Source of the DNA: Emydura subglobosa
Lineage: Eukaryota > Chordata > Testudines > Chelidae
DNA length: 64,000 bases
Direction of reading: 5' to 3'
NCBI GenBank assembly: GCA_007922225.1
Contig: ML680053.1
Span: 4,146,164 to 4,210,163, forward strand
Position 1 is the stretch's first letter. Every line of letters begins with the position of its first letter. This document shows positions 11,848-22,900 of the stretch, one piece after another. The notes beneath the pieces are model-generated. The model was not told the origin of the DNA. It made no database searches and saw only the letters and a list, made by a program, of their open reading frames with translations. Made by a program: the position numbers and the translations under genes.

Positions 11848-11855
11848 TGACGTCA
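11848..11855 (+). promoter_or_regulatory. Palindromic CRE site (CREB/ATF)
   Basis: A perfect TGACGTCA octamer lies about 90 bp upstream of the likely EMSY start. This is the full consensus CRE bound by CREB/ATF bZIP dimers. Its middle CpG makes binding sensitive to methylation. Confidence 0.75.
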
Positions 11856-11890
11856 GAAGCGGGCCGTGGACAGGACGTGCGGGCGGCGGG

Positions 11891-11903
11891 ACTACAATTC
11901 CCA
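11891..11903 (+). promoter_or_regulatory. ZNF143/Staf-type element
   Basis: ACTACAATTCCCA matches the core of the ZNF143 (SBS) promoter motif, which is frequent within 100 bp of housekeeping transcription starts and at promoter-anchored chromatin loops. Confidence 0.75.
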
Positions 11904-11921
11904 CGCGGCCCCGCGCGGCGC

Positions 11922-11931
11922 GCGCATGCGC
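11922..11931. promoter_or_regulatory. NRF1 site
   Basis: GCGCATGCGC is the palindromic consensus for the NRF1 homodimer. It lies between the ZNF143-type and YY1-type sites. Confidence 0.75.
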
Positions 11932-12055
11932 GCTGCAGTGTTGCTGCCATCTTGGCAGGACGGAGCTAGCCGCCGCCGCCGCTAAACAAACCCGAAGCAG
12001 CTGTCCGGGCTCTGCCGCTGAGGAGCCTTTAGATGTTCCCGGAACGGCCGGGCAG
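11930..12055 (+). other. EMSY: EMSY exon 1 (non-coding; 5' end approximate)
   Basis: The 3' boundary is firm: GGGCAG is followed by the consensus donor GTGAGT at 12056. The 5' boundary is inferred from promoter motifs. The exon is GC-rich with a run of GCC triplets. It contains one ATG at 12033 in weak context (T at -3, T at +4), which opens a long frame overlapping the main coding sequence in another phase (see findings). The main start codon is in exon 2. Confidence 0.75.
11946..11955 (-). promoter_or_regulatory. YY1-type site near the transcription start
   Basis: GCCATCTTGG is the reverse complement of the YY1 core AAGATGGC. YY1 sites at or just past the start are typical of TATA-less promoters and help set start position and direction. 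Confidence 0.65.
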
Positions 12056-12172
12056 GTGAGTCCCCTCCCCCCACGGGAGCCTGGGCGGGCGACTCCCTCC
12101 GCCCTGGGCTTGCTTGGTGCTGGGTCCACGTCAGTCAAAGGCGGAGGAGTGGGCAGCCCCCCGCCCCCCATC

Positions 12173-12272
12173 NNNNNNNNNNNNNNNNNNNNNNNNNNNN
12201 NNNNNNNNNNNNNNNNNNNNNNNNNNNNNNNNNNNNNNNNNNNNNNNNNNNNNNNNNNNNNNNNNNNNNNNN
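12173..12272. other. Assembly gap (100 N)
   Basis: Exactly 100 N, the usual placeholder for a gap of unknown size. It is flanked by C-rich runs, so polymerase dropout in GC-rich DNA is the likely cause. Reading frames that cross it are artefacts. Confidence 0.98.
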
Positions 12273-12560
12273 CCCCCACCCCACTGAACCCCCCTTCCCC
12301 CCCGGCTGAGGGAGGAGGGAGCAGCCCCCCCCACACACACACACAGGGAGGAGGGAGCCGTGCACTCAGCCTGCACAGCTAGTGCCCCCCTGGCTGAGGG
12401 AAATGTGAGCCGAGCCCCTCCCCCTATAGCTAAGGGAAGAGGGAGCTGTATCTCCCCCCCCCCCCCCCCCCCCCCCCCCGGAGTTGCCACTCCACCCTCA
12501 CTTAGCCTGCTCCTCCTGGGCTGAGGAAGGAGGGCATAGTGGTGTCAGCGGGGGGTGGAA
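12273..12560. repeat. C-rich low-complexity tract with poly-C and CA runs
   Basis: This part of intron 1 holds a short (CA)n run at about 12332-12344, a pure C run of about 30 bases near 12450-12479, and repeated GGCTGAGGGA-like units. It looks like an expanded minisatellite and is likely misassembled next to the gap. Confidence 0.7.
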
Positions 12561-13307
12561 GGAGCTGTTTCTGACCTTTCCCCCTGGTATATAGAGGTCG
12601 GAGGGGGCATTTCACTTCCTCCATCTTGAGGGTCGTACTGGGGGGTAACAGCCTTGCTGGTCATGTCTTGCTGTTTGTGTATGGGGTTTCAGGAAGCCCT
12701 GGTCAATTGTAGGATTGTGATAATAGGCCCAATGAATTTGGGAGTAGGAGATGGTGTATCCCGGTCCTGCTGTCACAGCTTTCTGTGGGTGCTCTGGGAG
12801 ATCATCCTGTGCAGTGTTTACATTGTGCTGTGTGGGGTGTCCCATGCTTTGCTTTCGTTCATGTTGCTGAACAGAGAACCATAATCGCTACTCGGTAGAG
12901 CTTCACTCTAAAGGCCCAAGGGCAGTACAAGTATTGCCACGGTCTTGCACAAGTCTATTAACTTGTCTGCCTCTGGCAAGTAATTTTTTTAATGGGTGGA
13001 TAAAGTCATTCTAATTAGTATGGTTTTCATAGTTGTCAAGATGTGGTTGGGCAAGTTAGACATTGTGCCTGGACAAGCAATTCTTCATGATGATGTTAAC
13101 AAGATAACCGACGCGTGCCAAATGCAGTCCCATTGCTCATATAGTCGTAACTGGAGCGCTTTCTATTATAGGTGCTCCGTGCATAAGGAGGAGGGGATTT
13201 GTATATCATTTTAGATCTTGTTCCAGATGTAAGAGTGAGCATGGCATGAAAGAAGATCTGAGAAAGATATAGGCAACTCTTGAGAGATAGGCTAGGATGA
13301 CCCTCAG

Positions 13308-13595
13308 ATGTGTCTACATTACAGTGACTCTACCAGTATAGCTATTCTGGCAGAGTTATGCTGAACTAGCCCCATGGCGTAGATGCAGCCTATACCATCA
13401 AAAGAGGTTTTTCTGGCAGTGTAAGAACATCATTTCCCTGAACTTTAGCTGTGTCAGTGGAAGCACTGTTTTGTCAAGATAGCTGTGTCTGCACTGGGGT
13501 TAATGTTGACATAGCTACATTGGTCAGTAGTGTGGTTTATTCATGCCCTTGACTGACATAGCTATGCCAATTTAACTTTCAAATGTAGACCACAC
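13308..13595. mobile_element. Palindromic MITE in EMSY intron 1
   Basis: The ends GTGTCTACATTACAG and CAAATGTAGACCACAC are inverted relatives, with TAGCTAT/ATAGCTA pairs repeated inside. 288 bp, no coding potential. Resembles the TGTAGAC-ended elements near 6,100 and 420. Confidence 0.55.
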
Positions 13596-13822
13596 GTGAG
13601 GAAATGGCTATAGGACGTCAATGGCTGGTGTGAGGTTGCAGAATTCCTTTATAATGAAATGGCAAGGCCATTGCAGGGATTCAGGCAAGGGAATACATGG
13701 ATGGAAAGGAAGATGACCTTGGTGAAGTTCTGAGCAGGTTGAAGGAGGGGAGAGGTTGCACTAATTAAGTTGCTAGATGTAGAGCATGGACTGGTACTTA
13801 CAGTATTTGTTTTCTTTTTCAG

Positions 13823-13931
13823 GGAGGTTGAGCTCTGTGGGAGCACAAAGACAGAGGAAGAATGCCTGTTGTGTGGCCAACCCTTCTGGATCTCAGCAGG
13901 GATGAATGCAAAAGGATTCTTCGCAAACTGG
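13823..13931 (+). CDS. EMSY: EMSY exon 2 (39 nt 5'UTR, then residues 1-23)
   Basis: The acceptor is a T-rich tract ending TTTTTCAG at 13822 and the donor is GTACAG at 13932. Translation starts at ATG 13862 with A at -3 and gives MPVVWPTLLDLSRDE, the conserved EMSY N-terminus leading into the ENT domain. No other ATG occurs in this exon's 39-nt leader. The last base, G, joins AA of exon 3 to make a Glu codon. The start is chosen because the peptide matches the family from its first residue. Confidence 0.95.
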
Positions 13932-16900
13932 GTACAGTGGGATGCAATTTGTGGGTCTCTGCTTCCTCCTGGCTACTTGTTGCTGCAACTTTGCGTATCT
14001 ATCTCTGTTTAAAGAATTGACAGCCTATTGTTTCCATTAAACACTTTCATATGTCTGCAATCAAAACAAACAGAAAGTGATCAGTAGGTGTCAGTGTTTT
14101 CAGAGCTCTTGCTTTGATAGAATTGTGGATGCTCTTTATGGATTCAATAAATAGAGCTGGTTACAAACCTAATTTCATAGAATTATTTTGGTCGGATGGT
14201 ACCTCTGGTGGCTACAGTAGTCTCTCTCTCTGCCCCCACATACCTACATTGCATATGATATTTTCATGCACATTAGTGGGTAATAGGACACACAGCATCT
14301 CAGTCAAAAGTGATTAGTTTCTCCGTTTGCACGGTCTCCACATGTCTGATTAATTTCCTACCTGCTTTTTTGGTTTTATGTATGAAAACAGATGAAGATA
14401 AACATATCTCTTGCAGTGATATCCATGTTTAGTTGTCACTGTGGTTTGAGTTCCAGCAGTAAAATTACTGAGGTACAGATTCTCAATGAAAGAAAAAGTC
14501 CCACAATACAATGTCATTTCCGGTCTTCAAATATAGGAGGACAGGAACTGGCTGGGAGATATGAAAACTATCTCCTCAATTGGCTTAACGGTCATAACAA
14601 TAGGAGCCTATTGAACTGCTATAGCTATGCTTTGAACTCTGGATGCTCTGCCCAAATGAAAAGGGTTATCTGTAAGAAGGTTTCTAGGTGCTACATCTGT
14701 AATAACATACATATGCAGTGAGTAAGGCAACTATACTTACTAGTTTTTAATAGCGTTTTAATATTGGAAGAAGAAAAATCTTTAGTTTTCTTTTCAGACT
14801 TTCTTTAAAAAACATAGTCTAGTGGTTGAACACAGTAGAGGGAATCAAGAGATTAGATATTTGAGACTTTGCCACTTACTTCCTATGTGACCATAAGCAA
14901 ATCACTTAACCTCTCTGTGCTTTATTTTACCCATCTATAAAAAAAGGTGCAGTCCTGTGCTACTTACATTGCAGAGGCATGACGGTTAATGTTTGTAAAG
15001 TGCTTTGAGGTCCTCAGGTGATGCTATAACATTATTATTAGTTGAGAGAAAGGGGTGAAACTATTTTCTCTCATCTTGCCCTGCTGTGCTTGGTTATCTT
15101 GGTGGATTTCTGTTTTTAAGAGACAGGACATTGAGTATAGAATCTGAACCATTATTTTTATTACTTAAAAATGTATTACTTGTATTAGGGTAGCATCTAG
15201 AGGCCCTAACTGAGTTTGCAAGCTAGGCTTAGAGTTGTGAAGTGACTTGCCCTAGAGCAAGGTCACAAAGCAGGTCAGTGGCAGAGCAAGGCACATAGCC
15301 CATGTTTCCTGACTTCCAATCAAGTGCCTTATCCATTAGACCACTCTGCAAGGCTCAGATACTCCATAGTAAATTAAATGTCGTAGCAGATTTTAGAAAG
15401 ATGTCGATGCTTAAATCACATCTAAGACTAAGTGTGATATCAAGCAATGCCCTGACACCTTTGTAGTACATAGAACAGGGGTGGCCAACCCGCAGCTCTT
15501 TGCTCATACAAATGTGGCTCTTTGCAGCTCTTTGCTCTGCGCATTGTATGGGGCGCCAAAGTGAAATTGACAAGCTGCCTCCGAAATGGACAGAGGGATT
15601 TTTTGGGGGAAGGTAAGAGACACTGAAAAGTGAAATTGAGAAGCTGCCGCCAAAATTGATGGGTCAGCGCGAATTGGCTCTTTGCGGTATCTATAGCTAT
15701 TTTTGGCTCTTCGTCTCTGGCTGGTTGGCCACCCCGACATAGAAGAAGCATGAAACGTGGGATGAAGTGGCAGCCTTAAAGCTGAATTTGCTCGTTTTCA
15801 TTTGTTTAAGTTAAACCTAATTTTATACCTTTTTTGGGCCATTTAACTGGGTTTCCCTTGACATGGAACAGAGACTGCACCAGTTACAATTTGTCTGCTA
15901 CTTAGGGATGGGGTGAGGAAGGGCTTACATCTGTCCTGTGATTGTCACTGTCTGCCAAGATGCTAAAATACAAATTTCAAGGTCTTGGTATAGTGGCTTT
16001 TCATAAAAAGAAAAATCAAGCTTTACCCAGTAATCACACAATGGTGTCTTAGATAAGTAACTTTATAGTCTAAGCACAGAAAAATACCGTAGTATTTCTC
16101 AAAATGCTGTGTAGTATTTGAGCAAATGTTGACTTTAATGGCAGCCATTGGATTGATATATAAAATGCTTTGTCATCTAACCCTTAAATACTTCAGCAAT
16201 TACTGTCTTCCCAGTGTTCTGGCTTGGGAGTTCTGTCTGACCAAAGTGGGTCTTCTCTGTTTTCCCCTAGATTCAGTCAGGACTGGGCTGGGTAGAGGAC
16301 TTGTTTTGGACATTGTTTCCTGTTTGTGTAAATTGGGTTCACTGGACGGACTTACTGGCAGTTTTTGAGAACAATGCAACTCGTGCTTTTTTTGGCACCT
16401 AATTTCTGACTGCTTTTTGTGCTCTTGTCTGTCTTTTTTGTTATTGTTTCTATCCCTTTTAATATTTATTTTTGGTGTTAAGTGGGAATTGATTTTGTTG
16501 TTCTGTATAGCTAGGAAAGAGGCACCTTATAGGTGTGTTTAAAAAAAAATTCAAAGGATTTAGATTGCTAATTTAAAACACGGCTTTCAATAACACTTTT
16601 TTTTGTGAAATGTTCAATAACTAGAACAATAAGTCACTTACTGATAAATTGGGCTGACAATTTATATGGCAAGTTCCATACCAGTTCATATTAAAATAGC
16701 AGATTTAACAATTTATGGGGTAAAAGCAGGGTTTTATAATGTGAATGCCAACTGGCTCTCAGCTATAATATTCTGAATGTAATAATGGTACACCAATTAT
16801 ATGAAAGATGGGCCCCATGGTATTAGATTATATATTTTGACAGAGTGATATTTCCATGTTCTGCTCTTCAGAGTTTTCTGTAAGCTAAAGAAAAATGTTC

Positions 16901-19900
16901 AACCTTTTTCCAGTGTTCAATCAGTTCATTGTCTTTGATGTACTGGTTACACATTAATAAGCTAAGTGTATCTTGTTACTTGAATGTGTTAGCACTTTTC
17001 TGCTTTAAACAGTTACATATATTATAGAAATTATGTAAAATGCATTCACTACAAAATTCATATGACAGGCTAAAAAGCTGTCATCCTCTCATTAAAGTGC
17101 AGTGTTACAGGGAAGGTCAGTTTTTCCTTGGATAGAAGTAACTTTTTCTTGTCTCAAGCTTTCCTATGGAGTTTTTTTTAAAAAGCTGATCGTTAAAGAT
17201 CTTATAAATATTTCATTTACTCCTGGAGAATTCCATAGTGCTTTACAAATATAAGACTTGATCTTTCAATTCCCTCTGCATGTGGAACTCCCACTCTCTG
17301 TGCAGAAGGCTTGCGGGGTTGCAGGGCTTATAAACTGCTTTCTGGAGAATCTGATGTGAAATCACAACAAAATATGCTGTGTATAACTGCTGTACATGGC
17401 AGAATAATTAACTGAAATAGTTCTAAATCATCAGTCTCTCATAGAGAACACTGAATTTTTGAAGGAGTAATATACTCCTTTTTTTATAAGATGTGAATAC
17501 ATTAATAGAAAATCTTCTGTATTTAAAACCATGGTTTTATTTCTCCCTTTTTGCGGTTAATGTTTAAGAGCAAATCATATTTCTATCTTTCCTTAGAATT
17601 GGAGGCATATGCTGGAGTTATCAGTGCCTTGCGTGCACAGGGGGACCTTACCAAGGAAAAGAAAGACCTTCTTGGAGAACTTTCCAAAGTGCTTAGGTAA
17701 ACCTCACATTACTTATGGTAAATGTGGTGAGTGTGTAATTGGTTTACAGCCTGTTTTCTTTTAAAAGCATTACACACACTTCCTATGAGTGACATCTTCT
17801 GCTCTTAAATGAATTTATAATCAGAAAAGTGACTCCAGAAACCCTATAGTGGGGATTCCATATTTATTTTCTTTCAAAGATTCCTGGTCACATTTGCTCA
17901 TCTTGCAAATGAAAAGGTTTTTTCCTCACTTCCATTCTTGTAAGATTGCAACCTAGAATTGGAAATCCAGCCACGCAGCCACTAATGTAATCTCTAGTAA
18001 CTATTGTGAAATTCTTTCTATTCTCTAGATAATTATTTTCTTTACCTTCTGAATAATAAAAAACTTGATTTTCACTGTCATGGGGGAAAGAAGCAAGTGG
18101 CAATTTCTAAAATATAAATACTGACCTCTCCATCCACTAGAGTGGAGCTATTTATAACATTTTTCATTTTAGGTAACAGGATCAGATAAATATATTTGTC
18201 TCACCATGTCTAAAATATACTGGCTGCTTTCTTTTTTGACAGCATTTCAACTGAGCGCCATCGTGCTGAAGTTCGGAGAGCCGTAAATGATGAACGGCTA
18301 ACAACTATTGCGCATAAGTAAGCTATTAGTCATATTGTACATGACTTCCCGAAGGTAACAGATAGTCTTCCCATTGGGTAGTCCTTTATCATTTAAACCA
18401 AATACTTGAGATTTTAAACCACTAGCAACCTTGAAGGAATAACACAATTGACAATTGAAGCAGTGCATGTAACTACATCCTTAACTGATGACAGATCTGT
18501 AGTATGTACTACAGGAAAATTTGTGGAGGTTGCTGAAATCTGGGATTAAGCTGATGTTATCATATTAATTTGGGCAGTGCTTATGAGTCAGCTGAAAGGG
18601 GGCCACATTGTGTTGCGCATAAATATAGCATGAGAGAGAAGAGCTTACAATCAAAATAGATAAGACAGACAGAAGGTAGGGAAACAGATATAATGTATAT
18701 GGAGAGTGAACAATGTGATGGCTGCAAACTTCATGTTTGTGCCAGGATTTTAATTTTGTTTAAATCCTTTTGGTGGGGTTATGTTAGCAGCGGAATAGCT
18801 AGATGGAAGGACAACGGACCTTGAGGAGGGAGGGGGTGGAGCAAACAGCCAGGCAGCACTGGGGAAAATGTATGGAGTGAAAAGTGCAGAAAGCAGCCCG
18901 ATGTCATTACTGTCCATTGCTCCCTACGTGAGCTGCTCTGTGCCGCTGCTGTGGCAGCTTCAGTCTCTGACTGGCTCCTCCCTGCATTTTCTTTCCCAAA
19001 GCCCACAATTGCTATGGGGAACAGATGGCCCATGAGTCATAGAGCCCTGGATGGGGGATGGTCTCAGTTCTGGGTTCAAGAGGTTCTGCAGGCAAAAGCA
19101 GCTTTGTCTGGGCCATATTTACCCCTCAGTGCAGCAGTACATGGGTTGAACTGCTTTCTGCAGCTCTCTAGTTGTCTCCCTATGGTTTCTTTCTCAAAGA
19201 CCACCTGATTGTGGGAGAAAACTGGTGCTCACTTATTTAAAGTGAGATGCTTAGTACTCTTAGAATCTAAAAGTAGTTTTTCAGAATGAAATAATCAAAT
19301 GGCTTGAGATTTTTTTTTATTTTAAGGGAGAAAGAAATACCTTTAAATTATTTAATGTTCAGCTAGAGCAGAGGTTCCCAACCTGTGGCCCGGGGGGCCA
19401 AAAGTGGCCCACGGCTCCCCTCCTGCTGCTGCAGAAGGGAGCCACTGCCTAAGGACCATGGGGGAGTGTGTTTCTGTGGGCCTAAAAGACTGGTGCAGAC
19501 TCCTTTATGCCACCAAGGGGATGGGAGGTCAACACTCCCCTCCCCTTGGCTGTGGCAGGGAGCACGGCAAAAGCGCTCCACCTAGGTCCATAGGTGCTGG
19601 GGTCCCTGCTGGAGCCAGAGGGAGGGGAGATCAGTGCTTCCCTCCCCTGGCTCTAGCAGAGAGCAAAGCGCTCTGCCTGTGTCCCTAGGCGCCGGGGTCC
19701 CTGCTGGAGCCAGAGGGAGGGGAGCCCTGATCTTCCGTCCCCCTGGCTGTGGAAGGGAGCCACTGCCTAGGGAACCAGGTGGAGCGCACAGGGCTACAGG
19801 AGACATGTGGCTTCCCTGCTGCAGCCAGGGAGACGGGAGACCAGCAAGGAGGCAGCCTCCTCGCTGAACTCCTTCCATCTTGTTGCATTTGGGGGGAGGG

Positions 19901-22900
19901 GAAGAAGAGGCCTGCTGGCAGAGACTGGTGGCCCTTCAGGGTTGTAAAAATGATATATATGGCCCTCGAGTCAAAAAGGTTGGGAACCACTGAGTTAGAG
20001 TATAAGAATTTCTCTTTATTTTTGTAAGTTAGCATCATAAAACAGCAATAGATTTTAATTGTGATTCTTACAATTCTTAAGTTGTAGGGGGAAAAAGGCA
20101 ATACAACAATCATGTATAAGTAGCCTATCATATCAATTAGCAGTATTTTGAACTGAAACTCACCAAAGTGGCATATACTTAAGTTAACTATCATTCTAAT
20201 GTTCCAGATTTAAAGGTTTGGAAATAGTCGGTCCTGTTAAACAACTACATAGCATACCTTTTTAGATTTTTTTCTTTTAAAAAAAAAGAATATTGAATAA
20301 GGAATAATTTATGTATTAAAACAATCAGGATTGATTTCTTAAACTGAATTTCCTGTTAACACACACGCAGTTTTTGCCTCGAGGGACTTAAAATCTAGAA
20401 CACATGGTAGGAAACACAAAGGAGGTGCTAGTTTATAGAATGCCACATCTTTCTTAGTCTCTTTCCTGTCTTTCATTCTACCTAAGAAATAATGCAGCAA
20501 AGAGCTCATTTGACTGTTGTGGATTAATTCCTAGCATCATTAGGAAAATGCAATATTACCATTAGATATATTGGAGGTAGCACTCTGAATATAAACTCGT
20601 GTTTTCAGTTATTTTTAATAAAAGTAAAAGTTTACCTCAACTGATGCTAATCTGCAAGTACTGTAGGAAAATTCGTGGAAGATGCTGAAACAAATCTGGG
20701 TTTAACTGGGAAATAGATGGACTAATTAGTGCTAATCTTTTTACTAGTTACTTAGTACTGTTAGCCAGAGTTAAAAATAGTTCTTCAGTATATGGTAATG
20801 AATCAAATGGCTCGATATCTTTAAATGAAAGTAAAACTCTCATTGAAAACTATAGTCTGCAATTCTGGCTTCACTGATTCAGTGAAACAGTAATATAAAC
20901 AGAAGCATTTCTACATAGCAGAAAAATGGGATAACATGCTTCTTTAGGCTCTTTTGTCTTCAAATAGTGAGTTTAATTAGGTGTTAAAACCAGGTGGTTG
21001 GCCCTGGTTAAGGGAAATACACGGGCTGGGTCATCTGACATGTTGCCATCTTGATAGGGCTATTGTGAAGGGGACTTCGAATATTTTTAATTAAGTAGAA
21101 CGAGATCTGTCTTAGAAACAATTATTTCTATAGCACGCTTACATTTGACGGCTGTTTCATGAACATTATTGTGTTTCTGGTATTTTTAGTTAATTTGAGG
21201 AGTATAATATGCGTTAATTTGCAAGACTTGCTTTTTTAAATGTGATTTACTCTACATATTCTAGTCTGTCACTAGTAAAGAAACCCTGTTTAATATCTAA
21301 TAGCTTTTCTCCATTGGAATTTTTTGAACAACAGAATACTTTCACATTATATGTATTTCTCTTTAGTATGTCTGGACCGAACAGTTCCTCAGAATGGTCT
21401 ATAGAAGGTCGTCGACTGGTGCCGCTGATGCCTCGGCTGGTTCCACAAACAGCCTTTACTGTAACAGCTAATGCTGTTGCCAATGCAGCTATTCAGCACA
21501 ATGCAGCTCTTCCAGTTCCTGCAGAAACTGGGAACAAAGAAGGTGAGGGAATCCTAGTATCTTACTGCAAGTGGTGAGGATGTGAGAAGAATAATTTCAC
21601 CTTTTAAAGGGACACCGTCAGCTAGCTTAGTTCTAAAGTGTGTGGGTTATATTTAATAAAACAAAACTGTTCCACTGTTCCTTCATTTTCCTACAATATT
21701 AATCGAAATATTTTCATGAAATTTGATGGGATTTGAAGTCCCTTCTGGAGTTTTTGCAACCTAAATGTTGTATTGTGCTAGTGCATTAGGAACTGGAATA
21801 TGAAATTGACCAAAAGCACAAGGGAATTTGACTGGTTCGCTGTTGATGCGAAGGAAAAGGCAAAAATGTGAACCAGCATAAGTTTCAAATGTTTGAAGAC
21901 GTGAAGTGTGGCAGTTGTTATTAATGGTGCAAAGTTAGATTACTAAAAATGAAAGAATTAAGAAAAGTTGTTGTTACAGGTCCCTTTAAAGTACAGGGAT
22001 ATTCATAAAGGTGACTGCAAAAATTATGTGGATATCTGGTCTAATTTTGTCACTCCAGATCAAATGTACTAAATTAATAAGTCAAAAGATGCCTCCCCAT
22101 CCTCCACTCACCTCCTACAAATTCCATCTAAACTGTAGAGTTTTACTTTACTCTGTTTTAGGAGTTTAGTTACAGTATATTTGCACAGAAAACCTAACAC
22201 TTCTCAAATTCGTTTTTTTCTGACAGAATTGGGAAATGTTATACCACGTGCTTTCTCTTACTACTATTTGTAAACATCAATGTTGTAGCAATTAAACAAG
22301 GAAAACCATTTTAAAAGACATTAATCTGTCTTAATTTAAATAGGGTTTTCAGATTGATTCTGGGACTAACATGCCACTGAACACAATGCAATAACAGTTT
22401 TATATTTATATCATTGATCTGCGCTAGAGTCTTATGGTCCTGTACATTAAAACAAAGTTAATTAAAATACTAAACATGTACAAGATAAACTATAAAATAA
22501 ATCACACGATCAGCAGAGAACAAAATAAAATTAATGCTATCTCAAAGGTCTTCTGAAATAAAAATGTTTTAAAATCTGCTTTGAAATAAGCTAATTCCAT
22601 GGTTGTGCTTGGGTCAAAGTGGAGAGCACTCCACAGTAGCAAAGATGTGGATAGTGGCCCAATAAGCCTTAGGCTTTCATTTAACTTTAAAACTGTCAAA
22701 ATAGTGCTAGGATAATGGAATTCTTTAGTTAAGTGGAAGGTGTTTTCTCTCCTTTTTAGTGGTGGTTTGCTATTCCTACACAAGTACCACTTCAACCCCA
22801 ACATCTACCCCTGTTCCAAGTGGCAGTGTAGCAACAGTGAAGTCCCCCAGACCTGCCAGTCCAGCCTCCAATGTAGTCGTCCTGCCAAGTGGAAGTACTG

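Larger units (their letters stand above)
11690..12060 (+). promoter_or_regulatory. EMSY: EMSY CpG-island promoter, TATA-less
   Basis: This stretch is much richer in CpG than the AT-rich DNA around it and lies directly before the first splice donor. No TATA box is visible. Four well-known motifs occur in order: CRE (11848-11855), ZNF143-type (11891-11903), NRF1 (11922-11931) and YY1-type (11946-11955). This is the usual make-up of a broadly expressed housekeeping promoter. Transcription probably starts at about 11930-11970, judging from the YY1-type site, which often lies at or just after the start. The start site is inferred. Confidence 0.85.
13932..17596 (+). other. EMSY: EMSY intron 2
   Basis: 3.7 kb. 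It contains a SINE at about 14,815-15,035, a reversed SINE fragment at about 15,190-15,355 and a hAT element at 15,476-15,736. I see nothing in 13,932-14,815 or 15,745-17,590 beyond AT-rich intron sequence. Confidence 0.7.
12033..18286 (+). other. Overlapping upstream reading frame of EMSY (91 codons, spliced exons 1-4)
   Basis: In the spliced transcript an ATG at 12033 opens a frame of 91 codons that ends at TAA 18284-18286 in exon 4. It spans 23 nt of exon 1, all 109 nt of exon 2, all 100 nt of exon 3 and 44 nt of exon 4. It starts 62 nt before the EMSY ATG, so it is out of frame with the main product and overlaps the ENT-domain codons. Its start context is weak, which suggests leaky scanning. 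It may only dampen translation, or be chance. Nothing in the peptide resembles a known domain; it holds a CLLC pair. Confidence 0.35.
18318..21366 (+). other. EMSY: EMSY intron 4
   Basis: 3.0 kb. Holds the hAT element and the paired diverged units listed separately. The rest (20,000-20,630 and 20,860-21,366) is AT-rich with nothing recognised. Confidence 0.7.

Noticed and set aside
11554..12490. Long open frames on both strands across the CpG island and the N gap
   Set aside because: They run through the N stretch, are GC-driven with low stop density, and show no family features. The region is promoter and non-coding exon 1.
19385..20194. Several 66-169-codon frames on both strands
   Set aside because: They lie within the GC-rich repeated interior of a non-autonomous hAT element and overlap each other; none resembles a transposase.
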